64,000 nt of DNA from JANQMX01 sp965247175 (lineage in GTDB: Bacteria; Pseudomonadota; Alphaproteobacteria; Kiloniellales; DSM-21159), in contig OZ252006.1 of assembly GCA_965247175.1 (NCBI GenBank), forward strand, positions 186,001 through 250,000. Direction: 5' to 3'. Positions 53,837 to 62,813 of this stretch are shown piece after piece. The translations under genes and the position numbers were made by a program. Below the pieces are notes generated by a model that made no database searches, had not been told where the DNA came from, and saw nothing but the letters and a program-made list of their open reading frames with translations. Numbering within the stretch: the stretch's first letter is position 1; every line of letters begins with the position of its first letter.

Positions 53837-55471
53837 ATGGCACGCGTTGGGACGCATAATTTCGATCAGCTCATCTACTTCGGCGATAGCCTCGTGGATG
53901 CGGGCGGGACTTTCAGTCTCTCGAACGAAGCGATCGAAGCTGCGAAGGCGATCTTCGGTGAAGAGATCTTTGCCGGCGTCGTGCCCATCCCCGTCAGTCC
54001 ACCCTATGCGCAGCAGTTCTCCAACGGCGCCGTGTTTCCCCAGGCCACATCGGCGCTGCTTGGCGTGGAGCCGGACCAGGTGTTCAACTTCGCCTTCGGC
54101 GGTGCGGAGGTTCTGGGCGTTCAAACCCTGCTTGACGCGGGTGCCGATCTAATTCCCGAGGGCATCCCGCTTGATCCGGACCTACTGCCACCCTCCATCG
54201 CCGAACCACTGACGCAGAACATCAATCTCGATGGTCAGCTGGCTCTCTTCGAAGAGACCTTTGCGGAGACGCCGATCAGCGAAAACTCGGCCGCCTTTCT
54301 CGGCTTTGGTCTCAACGACCTGAGGCAGCTCGAAGACCTCGACAGTAGCCCAGGCAACGAACTTGAAGCCCTGCTTCAGGCGATCGGCTTGGCCGGCCAG
54401 ATCGTCGGCGCCAACCTGGGTGCTGCGCAGCTCTTGGCGCAGGCAGGGGTTGGAACCATCGTGTTCAATACCTTGCCGGACGCCTCCTTCTTTCCGGCCA
54501 GCAATGCCGTCGACCCACAAGCCCAGGCGCTCGGCGACCTGGTGGTCGATCTCGTCAATCTGGGTTTGGGCATTGGCGCGGCCGCGCTCGAGGGGAGCGG
54601 TGTCGAGGTCGAGATCGTCGACCTGAATGCCCTGACGGATGAGATCGCCGCAGACTTCGGGACTTTCGGTTTCTTGGAGCTGGAGCAACCGGTTCTGATC
54701 GGCAATGGGATCGAGTTCGTGCCCAATCCGGCTGTCGCCGGGGTCCCGATCGAACAGATTGCGTTTTTCGATCTGCTTCACCCGACTGCCAATCTGCATG
54801 GCATCTTCGGTGCCTACAGCGCGCGCTCTCTGACGTCCGAGACGCAGATTCGCGGTGATCGGGACGACCTGGTCTTTGGCTCTGCCAAGGATGATCTCGT
54901 GCTCGCGAGCGGTGGGGACGACGTGACCTTCCTGCGCGGCGGCGATGACGTCGCTTTCGGTGGCCTGGGCGATGACACGCTCTTCGGTGGGCGGGGCTCC
55001 GATCTTGCTGTCGGTGGGTCAGGCGATGACGAGCTCTTCGGTGGTCGCGGTGCGGATGTTCTCGCTGGCAGTGCCGGAAATGATCAGCTCTTTGGGGGTG
55101 CCGGTGGAGACGCTTTGATCGACGGTCTTGGCAGCGACCGGCTCTTTGGCAACGGGGGGGACGACGTCTTTCTCTATACCCAGGGCAGCCTGATCGGCGG
55201 CGGTGGCGGTGACCGCGACGTCTTCTCAGGCGGCCGCGGCAACGACACGGTGATCCTGGCGCTCGATGCCGAAACTCTGGCCGTTGAGCAGGCGCATGTC
55301 GCGGAGAACTTCCAAAGCGGCCGCAGCTTCGAGTTCGAGAGCTTCTCTCTTGGTCTGCGAGGCATCGAAAATGTCGTGCTCACGGAGGGACTTGGTTTCG
55401 ACGATCTGCCGCTGCCGGATGGCGATCTCGGTGAACGCTTGGCCGAGGCCGACCTCTTCGGTGTGATCTGA
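53837..55471 (+). CDS. Secreted SGNH/GDSL hydrolase with C-terminal RTX repeats
   Basis: 544 residues from ATG 53837 (GGGAGG upstream). N-terminal esterase/lipase half: block I GDSLVD with nucleophile Ser18, block II region FNFAFGGAEVLG, block III GLNDL, and block V DLLHPT (Asp/His). From about residue 340 come calcium-binding RTX nonapeptides (GGDDVAFGGLGDDTLFGG, GSGDDELFGGRGADVLAG, AGNDQLFGGAGGDAL) and the C-terminal region with acidic hydrophobic tail typical of type I secretion signals. No signal peptide. No type I secretion genes are nearby. Confidence 0.93.
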   Translation: MARVGTHNFDQLIYFGDSLVDAGGTFSLSNEAIEAAKAIFGEEIFAGVVPIPVSPPYAQQFSNGAVFPQATSALLGVEPDQVFNFAFGGAEVLGVQTLLDAGADLIPEGIPLDPDLLPPSIAEPLTQNINLDGQLALFEETFAETPISENSAAFLGFGLNDLRQLEDLDSSPGNELEALLQAIGLAGQIVGANLGAAQLLAQAGVGTIVFNTLPDASFFPASNAVDPQAQALGDLVVDLVNLGLGIGAAALEGSGVEVEIVDLNALTDEIAADFGTFGFLELEQPVLIGNGIEFVPNPAVAGVPIEQIAFFDLLHPTANLHGIFGAYSARSLTSETQIRGDRDDLVFGSAKDDLVLASGGDDVTFLRGGDDVAFGGLGDDTLFGGRGSDLAVGGSGDDELFGGRGADVLAGSAGNDQLFGGAGGDALIDGLGSDRLFGNGGDDVFLYTQGSLIGGGGGDRDVFSGGRGNDTVILALDAETLAVEQAHVAENFQSGRSFEFESFSLGLRGIENVVLTEGLGFDDLPLPDGDLGERLAEADLFGVI

Positions 55472-55578
55472 GCAGGATTGCGGTGACTTGAAAGACGAGC
55501 GGGCCAACCGATTTCGTCGGAATGGCTGCTCGGAGTTGGGGGCTGGGCACCGTTTTTTCGGGAACAAGGATCAAAGAA

Positions 55579-56262
55579 ATGATGGAGAGCCTTCGGCAGG
55601 CCGAAGTCGAGAGCGTCGCGAGTCCCCTTCGCGTCGATATCGTCTCGGATATGGTCTGCCCCTGGTGCGTAATCGGCTATAAGCAGCTTGAGCGCGCCCT
55701 TATGTTGAGTGGCTTGACCGCCGAGGTTCACTGGCACCCCTTCGAGCTTAACCCGGACATGGGTGAGCAAGGTGAGAACCTGCGCGAGCACCTGGCCGCC
55801 AAGTACGGAACGACCACCGAGGGTAGCCAAGAGGCGCGCGCCCGTCTGACACACCTCGGCGAGGCGCTCGACTTCACGTTCGAGTACCGTGACGACATGC
55901 GCATGGTGAACACCTTCCGGGCGCACCAGCTTCTTCATTGGGGAGAGCGTGAAGGCTTTGGTCAGGTGCTTCAGATGGCGCTCTTTTCCGCCTACTTCAC
56001 CGAGCGGCGCGATCTTCACGACCCGGAGGTTCTGGCCGATGTGGCACAGAGCGTCGGTCTCGACCGACGGGAGGCGCTGGCCGTTCTGGCCGAGGGCCGC
56101 TACGCCGAGGCCGTGCGGGAGCGTCAGCGCTATTGGGTTGCGCGCGGCATCACCGGTGTGCCGGCAATGATCTTCAATCAGCGCTATCTCGCTACCGGTG
56201 CCCAGGGCGTCGACAGCTATTTCCACCTGCTGAGCCGGCTGGCGAAAGAACAGGCAGTCTAG
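55579..56262 (+). CDS. DsbA family (FrnE-like) thiol oxidoreductase
   Basis: 227 residues from ATG 55579, with AAGGA eight bases upstream. Thioredoxin fold with CPWC active site (SDMVCPWCVIGYKQLERAL). WHPFELNPDMG, then a helical insert, then GVPAMIFNQRYLATGAQGVDSYFHLL with the conserved cis-Pro (GVPAMI). FrnE/2-hydroxychromene isomerase-like proteins are cytoplasmic oxidoreductases or glutathione-linked isomerases. The 3' end overlaps the next convergent gene by four bases. Confidence 0.92.
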   Translation: MMESLRQAEVESVASPLRVDIVSDMVCPWCVIGYKQLERALMLSGLTAEVHWHPFELNPDMGEQGENLREHLAAKYGTTTEGSQEARARLTHLGEALDFTFEYRDDMRMVNTFRAHQLLHWGEREGFGQVLQMALFSAYFTERRDLHDPEVLADVAQSVGLDRREALAVLAEGRYAEAVRERQRYWVARGITGVPAMIFNQRYLATGAQGVDSYFHLLSRLAKEQAV

Positions 56263-57083
56263 CCTGGGCGCTGCTGCCAGCTCTCTCGCGGCATGTGATA
56301 CCAATCTAGCTCCGGTGCGGCCAGGCCTTGGCGAAAGGCATTGCGCACGCGTTCCTCTAGCTCGGCTCCGCCAATCGTCGCGAAGTCCGGCCGGCTCAGC
56401 GCCGCATCGCAAAGCGCCTTCTCAACGCTGTCTTGCGGGATGGCATCGAGACTGGCCAGCTGACCGGCCTTGAACGGCGCTTGGAAGAGGAGAGCCTCGG
56501 CGTCGCGGAAACGGCCTTGCCCTAGGCGCCATATCTCGTAGTCCAGAACGTCCCTGGCCATGCTCTCGCTCGAAATGAAGTCCGGCATAGACATGGTCCC
56601 GCGTCGCCTCAGCCCCAGCTTTTCGACGATCGCGACGGAGGCCGGATTGATGCGCGCGAAGATGACGGCGGACACACCGCCTGCCTCGGTCGCGGCGAAG
56701 AGCCAGTCGATCGCTGTCCGTGCGGCTTCGCTGGCCAGGCCATGCCCCCAGTAGGCAGGCGCAAGGCCGTAGAGGATCTCTGGGTCCTCGCCAATGTCCG
56801 GTTCGGCGAAGCCGCACCAACCCAGCAAGGCCGGCTGTGCGTCCGCCGATTCCGTGCGTTCTCTGAGCGCCCACGTGCCATAGCCCAAGGCCGGCCAAGC
56901 GCTATTGTGCCACGCAATGCGTTGCTCAGCGCTGGTCCGGCAGCGTTCCTGTGAGGAGCCGTTGGCAGTGATGGTCTTGGTGACGTCCGGCTCGGCCAGG
57001 ATGTCGGCCAGCGCCGGGACATCGGCGCCGGTGAAGGCCTCGAGGCTCAAGCGATTGGTGATGAGGCGTGGTATGTCGATCAC
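56259..57083 (-). CDS. RimJ-type GNAT acetyltransferase
   Basis: 274 residues from GTG 57083 (VIDIPRLITNRLSLEAFTGADVPALADI), the usual start of this subfamily; the frame extends to 57143 without family sequence. GLAPAYWGHGLASEAARTAIDWLFA gives the acetyl-CoA G-H-G-L-A loop, and INPASVAIVEKLGLRRRG is the conserved C-terminal core. About 100 residues follow the acetyltransferase domain (FRDAEALLFQ to the end), a helical extension of unknown role. A related but broken fragment occurs at 61675-61760. Confidence 0.88.
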   Translation of the reverse strand: MIDIPRLITNRLSLEAFTGADVPALADILAEPDVTKTITANGSSQERCRTSAEQRIAWHNSAWPALGYGTWALRERTESADAQPALLGWCGFAEPDIGEDPEILYGLAPAYWGHGLASEAARTAIDWLFAATEAGGVSAVIFARINPASVAIVEKLGLRRRGTMSMPDFISSESMARDVLDYEIWRLGQGRFRDAEALLFQAPFKAGQLASLDAIPQDSVEKALCDAALSRPDFATIGGAELEERVRNAFRQGLAAPELDWYHMPRESWQQRPG

Positions 57084-57154
57084 GGACCTGGATGCCTCGT
57101 GCAGGAGTGCGGCCGAAGCGAGTGCACAACCGTGGGCCGCCACTGTCGATCAGC

Positions 57155-58984
57155 CTAGGCCGCTGTCTGATCCAGGGTATCCTGCTTCTTCAAAGCCGGA
57201 AACTCGTCAGGGGTGATGGTTTCCTGCTCCAGTAACATGGTCGCGCCCGCCTCAAGCTCTTGGCGGCGGCGCGTTAGAACGGCGGTTGCTGCATCGAAGG
57301 CCTGATCGACGAGGGCCCGCACGGCGAGATCGATCTCTCGCGCCGTGTCCTCGCTGTATTCGCGCGGTGACCACCCAAGCGCGCCTTCGCCGAGGAAGGC
57401 CTGCCGCTGAGGGTCATAGGCCACCTGACCCAGCGCTTCCTCCATGCCATAGCGGGTTGCCATATGCCGGGCGATGTCGGTCACCTTGTCGAGGTCGTCG
57501 GCGGCACCGGTCGAGATCTCGTGGAAGATAAGGGCTTCGGCGGCACGGCCACCCATCAAGACGGCCATCTTGTCGGTCAGCTCCTGCCGGGTCATGAGAA
57601 AGCGGTCTTCGGTTGGCCGCTGGATAGTGTAGCCAAGCGCCCCGACACCGCGCGGGATGATCGAGACTTTGTGGACCGCGTCGGTGCCGGGTAGAGCCGA
57701 AGCCACGAGGGCGTGGCCCATCTCGTGATAAGCCACCCGCTCGCGCTCGGCACGGTTCAAAAGCCGGGTGCGTTTCTCGAGTCCGGCGATGATGCGCTCG
57801 ATGGCTGCCGTGAAGTCGTCAAGCGTGACCAACTCTGCATTGCGCCGGGTGGCGAGAATGGCGGCTTCGTTGACCAGATTGGCAAGGTCCGCACCGCTGA
57901 AGCCGGGTGTCAGCGCGGCGACCTGTGCCAAGTCGGTATCCGACGCAAGCTCGATCTTTCTGACGTGAACCTCGAGGATGGCGAGGCGGCCGACCTTGTC
58001 AGGTCGGTCGACGAGCACCTGGCGGTCGAAGCGTCCGGCGCGAAGCAAGGCTGGGTCGAGTATCTCCGGCCGGTTGGTGGCTGCGAGCAGGACGATACCG
58101 CTGCTGGGGTCAAAGCCATCAAGCTCGGCGAGCAGCTGGTTGAGTGTCTGCTCCTTCTCGTCGTGGCCGCCGGTCATGGGCCCAGCCCCCCTGGCTCGGC
58201 CCAGGGCGTCAAGTTCGTCGATGAAGATGATGCAGGGCGCAGCCTGGCGCGCTTGCTCGAAAAGGTCTCGTACGCGGGCAGCGCCGACTCCGACGAACAT
58301 CTCAACGAACTCGGATCCCGAGATGGAGAAGAATGGCACGCCAGCCTGTCCGGCGACGGCCCTGGCCAGCAACGTCTTACCCGTGCCCGGTGGACCGACC
58401 AGCAACGTCCCCTTGGGCACGCGGGCGCCAAGTCGGCCGTAGCGTTCTGGCTCTTTCAGGAAGTCGACAATCTCTTGCAGTTCCGCCTTCGCTTCGTCGA
58501 CGCCGGCGACATCGTCGAAGGTCACCTGAATGTCGGTCTCGACATAGACCTTCGCCTTGCTGCGTCCGACGTTCATCAAACCGCCAAAACCCTGCTTGTC
58601 GGCCATGCGTCGGATGAGAAACATCCAGATGAAGACGAAGAAGACGACGGGGAGGACCCAGGAGAGCAGGTCGCGCAGAAAGTGGCTTTCCACCTCGCCG
58701 GTGAAGACGACGTCATGCTCACGCAGCTTGTCGGCAATCTCGGCTTCCACACGGTTGGTCACGAAGAGGTCGCGACCGTCTGCCAGTGGCGTCTTTAGGC
58801 GCCCATGGATGGTCGTCTCTCTGACTCCCACTTCGGCGACCTGACCCTCCTCGAGCAAATCCTCGAACTCGCTGTAGGGAATGCGTTCGACAGCCTGGTG
58901 ACTGGCCCAAAAGCTCTGAAAGAGCAGGAGCAGGGCAACGGCAATGAGGATGTACCAGAAATTGATCTGATGCTTCTTGTCCAT
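57155..58984 (-). CDS. ftsH: ATP-dependent zinc metalloprotease FtsH
   Basis: 609 residues. Two membrane segments (residues about 10-25 and 104-125) flank a periplasmic domain. AAA domain: Walker A GPPGTGKT at 198-204, Walker [11 protein letters not shown], arginine finger region. Protease: HEMGH at 420-424, with third ligand in the [17 protein letters not shown] segment. The N-terminus is of the [15 protein letters not shown] type found in a second, non-essential FtsH of some alphaproteobacteria. It may be a paralogue of the main FtsH. It degrades damaged or regulatory membrane proteins. Confidence 0.95.
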   Translation of the reverse strand: MDKKHQINFWYILIAVALLLLFQSFWASHQAVERIPYSEFEDLLEEGQVAEVGVRETTIHGRLKTPLADGRDLFVTNRVEAEIADKLREHDVVFTGEVESHFLRDLLSWVLPVVFFVFIWMFLIRRMADKQGFGGLMNVGRSKAKVYVETDIQVTFDDVAGVDEAKAELQEIVDFLKEPERYGRLGARVPKGTLLVGPPGTGKTLLARAVAGQAGVPFFSISGSEFVEMFVGVGAARVRDLFEQARQAAPCIIFIDELDALGRARGAGPMTGGHDEKEQTLNQLLAELDGFDPSSGIVLLAATNRPEILDPALLRAGRFDRQVLVDRPDKVGRLAILEVHVRKIELASDTDLAQVAALTPGFSGADLANLVNEAAILATRRNAELVTLDDFTAAIERIIAGLEKRTRLLNRAERERVAYHEMGHALVASALPGTDAVHKVSIIPRGVGALGYTIQRPTEDRFLMTRQELTDKMAVLMGGRAAEALIFHEISTGAADDLDKVTDIARHMATRYGMEEALGQVAYDPQRQAFLGEGALGWSPREYSEDTAREIDLAVRALVDQAFDAATAVLTRRRQELEAGATMLLEQETITPDEFPALKKQDTLDQTAA

Positions 58985-59103
58985 GGCAGCGAGCGCGTTT
59001 TGGCGGCCGCCTGCACAGCGGCTGCTGTCAGTCCAGCATCAAACTATAATGCCAGAAAAGCTCCGGCTTTGCGGTGGATCAGAAAGCGGTTGAAGGAGGA
59101 GCC

Positions 59104-59258
59104 TGTCAGGCGGCGCGGTTCAGCGCGTGCTCCCAGTTCAGGGCTGTCTGAATGATGGTGTCGAGGTTGTCGTGGCGCGGCTGCCAACCGACCTGGCTCA
59201 TCAGCCGCGAGGGGTCGGAAATCAGCATCGGCGGATCGCCGGGCCGGCGCGGCGCTTC
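59104..59258 (-). pseudogene. Truncated duplicate of the galE 3' end
   Basis: 155 bases match 61816-61970 (3' end of intact galE) with five mismatches, about 97 % identity. In galE frame it encodes the last 50 codons including the stop at 59106-59108 (SDPSRLMSQVGWQ, then NWEHALNRAA). Similarity stops sharply at 59258/61970. It forms the left copy of a direct repeat around the 756-residue gene. No start or catalytic domain remains. Confidence 0.85.
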
Positions 59259-61527
59259 AACCCGTGCCAGCGGGGCGCTTTTCGACCATGACTCTGGCCA
59301 GCTCGGCTGCCTGGTCAACCATCGTCTTGGGCGTCTTGCCAAAATCGACACTATCGGGCGAGAGCGCGTCTACCAACTCATTGTAGCGCATCTCGTGCTT
59401 CATCTTGCCGAGCGCAGGTTCGAGTAGGAGTGCATCGGCCCTGGCGTCGTAGAAGGCAGCCAGCTTGACGTTGTACTGATAGAGTCGCACGAAAATCTGC
59501 ACAATTAGTAGCGTGATGGCGATGGCCAGGGCGCGTGTGATAATTGGTCCGAGGCTGAAGATCCGTTCTTGTAGGCTCTTTATAGCGTCGATACTGGTCT
59601 TGGCGGTTCCAAGTTCTTCTCGCGCCTGCGCAAGCTCGTCGGTCAGTCTGTTTATTGTGGGCGCAAAGGCGCTCTGTATCAGGTTCGGCAAGCGCGAAGG
59701 AGTATCATCACTGCCAAACAACGCAGCGACCTCATCCGCCGTCTCGGGCTTCATTTCGATTACTGCCGGATAGGCCTTGCTCACATACATCACCCCTTGT
59801 TCGGTAATAAAATAAGCGTGGGTGAAATCATCGTTTACATGCGGTGGTAGAACATCCTCCCCCAACGGAGCGCCGCGTATTGCACGCCATTTCGAAAGCC
59901 CGTCCCAACCAAGCAATACTTGTCCTAGGTTGGTGGTGACAAACGCGCTTGATAGGTCCGCACTAGCGGAAACACCAGTAGGTCGCTGTCCCTGCCCAAA
60001 CACTTCGATCTGGCGCCACTCAGCTAGTTCATTCCACCCGATCAGAAGCTGGCCGCTGTGTGTCTCTACCAAAGCTCTGCTGAGTTCGTCGCTTACGGCA
60101 ACTATTCTCGGGACCAAGTCTTGGGGAGGGAACTCTTCGACTCGGGTCCAGTTCGGAGGCTGTCTTTGCCAACGCCAGAGCCGTCCATCGAGGGTAACTG
60201 CCAATGCCGTTGACACATCCTCGTCTACTTCAATTGAGACGATGTCTCCTTGTGGCGGACTTCCATCGAGGACGGTCCAGTCCTTAAAGTCTCCGGTGCT
60301 TTCCATGAGCTGGCCTCCTCTTCGGGTCAGCGCTAGTGCTACGCTGAAGTCGGCAGCCATAAAGAGCTTCCGCACATCCACCAAAGTCCGGTCAATCGGC
60401 ATCCAGTTTGCCAGGCTACCTTGAGCAGTGAGGATTTGGCCGCGATCAGTCAGCGCCAAACCTTTGGTGAAGTCGGCCGAGGCAAAGAGTTCAGTGAACT
60501 CTTCATAGGGCTCGACGTCTGTTGGGTTCACCTGTTCCCATCGCGTGAAGTTCTCACGACTGAGGAATAGTTTGCCGTTATAGGTAGCCACTAAAGCTCT
60601 GGATAGGTCACCGCTTATCCTGGTGAATTCGAATCCGACGTCTCGCGGCAGGCCCACACCTTGGATTTGGTTCCAGCGGTTAAGACCATCCTGACTGAGG
60701 TACAGCGGTCCGTCGAAGGTCATTGCCAGAGCGAGACTGAGATCTTCGCTCATTAGCACATCCCAAAAGTCCTGGTTCGTTGGAAGATCATTTACCGTCT
60801 GCCATTCGCCTAGATTATCGCGGCTCTGCATCAAACGGTCGTCAAGCGTGATTGCCAGCGCCCTTCTGAAGTCGCGGCTTGTGTAGGCCTGCCAAAGGCG
60901 ATCATTCGGTTCAAATCCCTTGGGTCGTTCGAACCACAAGAGCTCGATTTGCGACTCTGTCCGCAACTTCTCCCACTCAGAGATGATCTGTAGCTCAAGT
61001 TCGTTAATCTCCTTCCTTTTCTCTCCTACACGCTTGGCTAGCTCTCCGAGCCTATTGTCCTCCAGTGCGGCCTCTTGCGCGGCCAGTTCAGGCGCGAGGA
61101 AGACCGTGAAGTAAAGACCGCCGCCGAGAGTGAGAATCGACAGGCCGATGAAGAGGCCTCCGAGGAAGTAGCGGTGGGTCGAGCGCCAACGGAGTTGGCT
61201 GGCTAAGCTAACTGCCAGCTCGTCTTTAAGAGCATTCTCCGGACTAACGATCCAACGGATGATCGCGAGGCCGTAGAATAGGCAAGTGAAGCCGATCAAA
61301 GTGAGGCCGACGGCGGTCCAGATTTGCCTGTTCGATAGGAAGCTGCGCAGGCTCTCCAGCTCACTGTGCGACGATCTGTTGGCGACGTCTCCTGCGGTTT
61401 GAACCGTCGTGGTCCCAACCACATCAGCGAGGAGAAAGACCCATCCAGCGACGGCCAGTATCGACGCTGTAACGGCGAGTCCTGCCGTTGCCGTCATGAG
61501 TCTTTTGAGCTTCGTTCTTGACGCCAT
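59257..61527 (-). CDS. Membrane protein with nine-repeat periplasmic domain, unknown function
   Basis: 756 residues. Three N-terminal membrane segments (about 12-37, 68-93, 121-144), a coiled coil at 148-195, nine repeats of 41-45 residues from 219 to about 600, a second coiled coil at 620-655, a fourth membrane segment at 660-681 and a basic tail. Repeat starts are at 219, 262, 307, 352, 393, 437, 481, 524 and 567 with consensus D-F/L-S-x-A-L-A-x-T-x-x-G-x-L, then W. Segments such as LSQDGLNRW recall the Asp-box of sialidase-like beta-propellers. By positive-inside charges the repeats face the periplasm. The TGA stop forms where the galE duplicate begins, so the native C-terminus may be cut. 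AT content is above the neighbours. No known family recognised. Confidence 0.82.
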   Translation of the reverse strand: MASRTKLKRLMTATAGLAVTASILAVAGWVFLLADVVGTTTVQTAGDVANRSSHSELESLRSFLSNRQIWTAVGLTLIGFTCLFYGLAIIRWIVSPENALKDELAVSLASQLRWRSTHRYFLGGLFIGLSILTLGGGLYFTVFLAPELAAQEAALEDNRLGELAKRVGEKRKEINELELQIISEWEKLRTESQIELLWFERPKGFEPNDRLWQAYTSRDFRRALAITLDDRLMQSRDNLGEWQTVNDLPTNQDFWDVLMSEDLSLALAMTFDGPLYLSQDGLNRWNQIQGVGLPRDVGFEFTRISGDLSRALVATYNGKLFLSRENFTRWEQVNPTDVEPYEEFTELFASADFTKGLALTDRGQILTAQGSLANWMPIDRTLVDVRKLFMAADFSVALALTRRGGQLMESTGDFKDWTVLDGSPPQGDIVSIEVDEDVSTALAVTLDGRLWRWQRQPPNWTRVEEFPPQDLVPRIVAVSDELSRALVETHSGQLLIGWNELAEWRQIEVFGQGQRPTGVSASADLSSAFVTTNLGQVLLGWDGLSKWRAIRGAPLGEDVLPPHVNDDFTHAYFITEQGVMYVSKAYPAVIEMKPETADEVAALFGSDDTPSRLPNLIQSAFAPTINRLTDELAQAREELGTAKTSIDAIKSLQERIFSLGPIITRALAIAITLLIVQIFVRLYQYNVKLAAFYDARADALLLEPALGKMKHEMRYNELVDALSPDSVDFGKTPKTMVDQAAELARVMVEKRPAGTG

Positions 61528-61674
61528 CGACTGCCCCTATCGTCGAGGTTGGAGCAATCTTAGATCGTTCTTTGTGAGTTGTACACGCGACTTGCGCAGT
61601 TCGGTCGTACTTAACCTACAGTTCGTGCCGCCTGAAGCTCACTTTATCGGACGAGCCTCGTGAAACCGGTCCTG

Positions 61675-61760
61675 CTCCGGCTCGGCCAGGATGTCGGCCA
61701 GCGCCGGAATATCATCCTCGGAGAAAGGGGGGCAGGCTCAGGCGGTCACTCGAGATTATC
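61675..61760 (-). pseudogene. Broken fragment of a RimJ-type GNAT gene
   Basis: On the minus strand, two frames joined by a one-base slip at a GGGGGG run encode DRLSLPPF then EDDIPALADILAEPE, which match the N-terminal part of RimJ-type GNATs, including NRLSLEAF / DVPALADILAEPD of the protein encoded at 56259-57083. About 37 bases (61675-61711) are nearly identical to 56995-57031. No downstream GNAT sequence follows, so this is a decayed remnant. Confidence 0.65.
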
Positions 61761-61815
61761 AGTGCCGTTTCCACGTCTCACAGTCCCGGTAAGACGAGGT
61801 TGAGGCTCGGTGCAT

Positions 61816-61970
61816 TGTCAGGCTGCGCGGTTCAGCGCGTGCTCCCAGTTCAGGGCTGTCTGAATGATGGTGTCGAGGTTGTCGTGACGCGGCTGCCAAC
61901 CGACCTGGCTCGTCAGCCGCGAGGGATCGGAGATCAGCATCGGCGGATCGCCGGGCCGGCGCGGCGCTTC
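61816..61970. repeat. Right copy of the 155-bp galE-3'-end direct repeat
   Basis: Same orientation as the copy at 59104-59258, offset 2712 bases. It is part of intact galE. The two copies bracket the 756-residue gene and the GNAT remnant. Confidence 0.88.
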
Positions 61971-62813
61971 CACCGCGGTCAGCGACCGTCCGCTGAGGCG
62001 CTCGACGGTCTGCAGGACCTGACGGACCGAAAAGCCGCGGCCGTAGCCGCAATTCATGACGGCCAGCGGCTGTTCCGCCGCAGCGAGCCAGTCGAGCACG
62101 GCGACGTGTGCCTCGGCCAGGTCGGAGACGTGGATGAAATCGCGCACACAGGTGCCGTCCGGTGTGTCGTAGTCGGTGCCGAAGATCTGCATGGCCGGTC
62201 GCTTGCCGGCAGCAACCTCGCAGGCGACTTTGATGAGGTGAGTGGCGTTCTCGCCACGTTGTCCGCAGCGCCCGCCTGGGTCGGCGCCGGCTACGTTGAA
62301 GTAGCGCAGAATGGCGACCTTGAAGTTCGGATGGGCGGCGACGCTGTCCACCAACACCTGCTCGGTCATCAGCTTCGACCAGCCGTAAGGGTTGATCGGG
62401 CGGGTCGGCGCATCCTCCGTCACCTTGGCGATCTCAGGGATGCCATAGGTGGCGGCGGTTGATGAGAAAACGAAGCGCTCGATGCCGGCTTCGACGGAGG
62501 CCTCGATCAGATCGCGGCTGACGCCGCTGTTGTTGCGGTAGTACTTGAGTGGGTTGGCCACCGACTCCTCGACCCGGACAGAGCCGGCGAAGTGCATGAC
62601 GGCAGTGATTCCGTACTCGGTGAAGGTGGCGTGGAGCGCCTTCCTGTCGCCGGCGTCCGCAACCACTAACGGGACGCCTTGCGGCACGGCGGCCCGCACG
62701 CCGGTCGAGAGGTTGTCAATGACGACGGGCCGCCAGCCGTCGGCAATCAAGGCCAGCACTGCGTGGCTGCCGATGTAGCCGGCACCGCCGGTGACGAGAA
62801 TGGCTGGCTTCAC
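61818..62813 (-). CDS. galE: UDP-glucose 4-epimerase
   Basis: 331 residues, GTG start at 62813 overlapping the gtrA stop (GTGA). NAD motif GGAGYIGSH at 9-17. Catalytic Ser near 118 (FSSTAATYG) and Tyr143-x3-Lys147 (PYGWSK). Substrate segment RYFNVAGADPGG. Interconverts UDP-glucose and UDP-galactose for surface polysaccharide. It is third in the methyltransferase-gtrA-galE run. Its 3' end is duplicated at 59104-59258. Confidence 0.96.
   Translation of the reverse strand: MKPAILVTGGAGYIGSHAVLALIADGWRPVVIDNLSTGVRAAVPQGVPLVVADAGDRKALHATFTEYGITAVMHFAGSVRVEESVANPLKYYRNNSGVSRDLIEASVEAGIERFVFSSTAATYGIPEIAKVTEDAPTRPINPYGWSKLMTEQVLVDSVAAHPNFKVAILRYFNVAGADPGGRCGQRGENATHLIKVACEVAAGKRPAMQIFGTDYDTPDGTCVRDFIHVSDLAEAHVAVLDWLAAAEQPLAVMNCGYGRGFSVRQVLQTVERLSGRSLTAVEAPRRPGDPPMLISDPSRLTSQVGWQPRHDNLDTIIQTALNWEHALNRAA

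Noticed and set aside
59258..61816. Segment between the galE copies as a complete transposon or integron
   Set aside because: No transposase, integrase, terminal inverted repeats or attC-like sites were seen; only the direct repeat supports an insertion.
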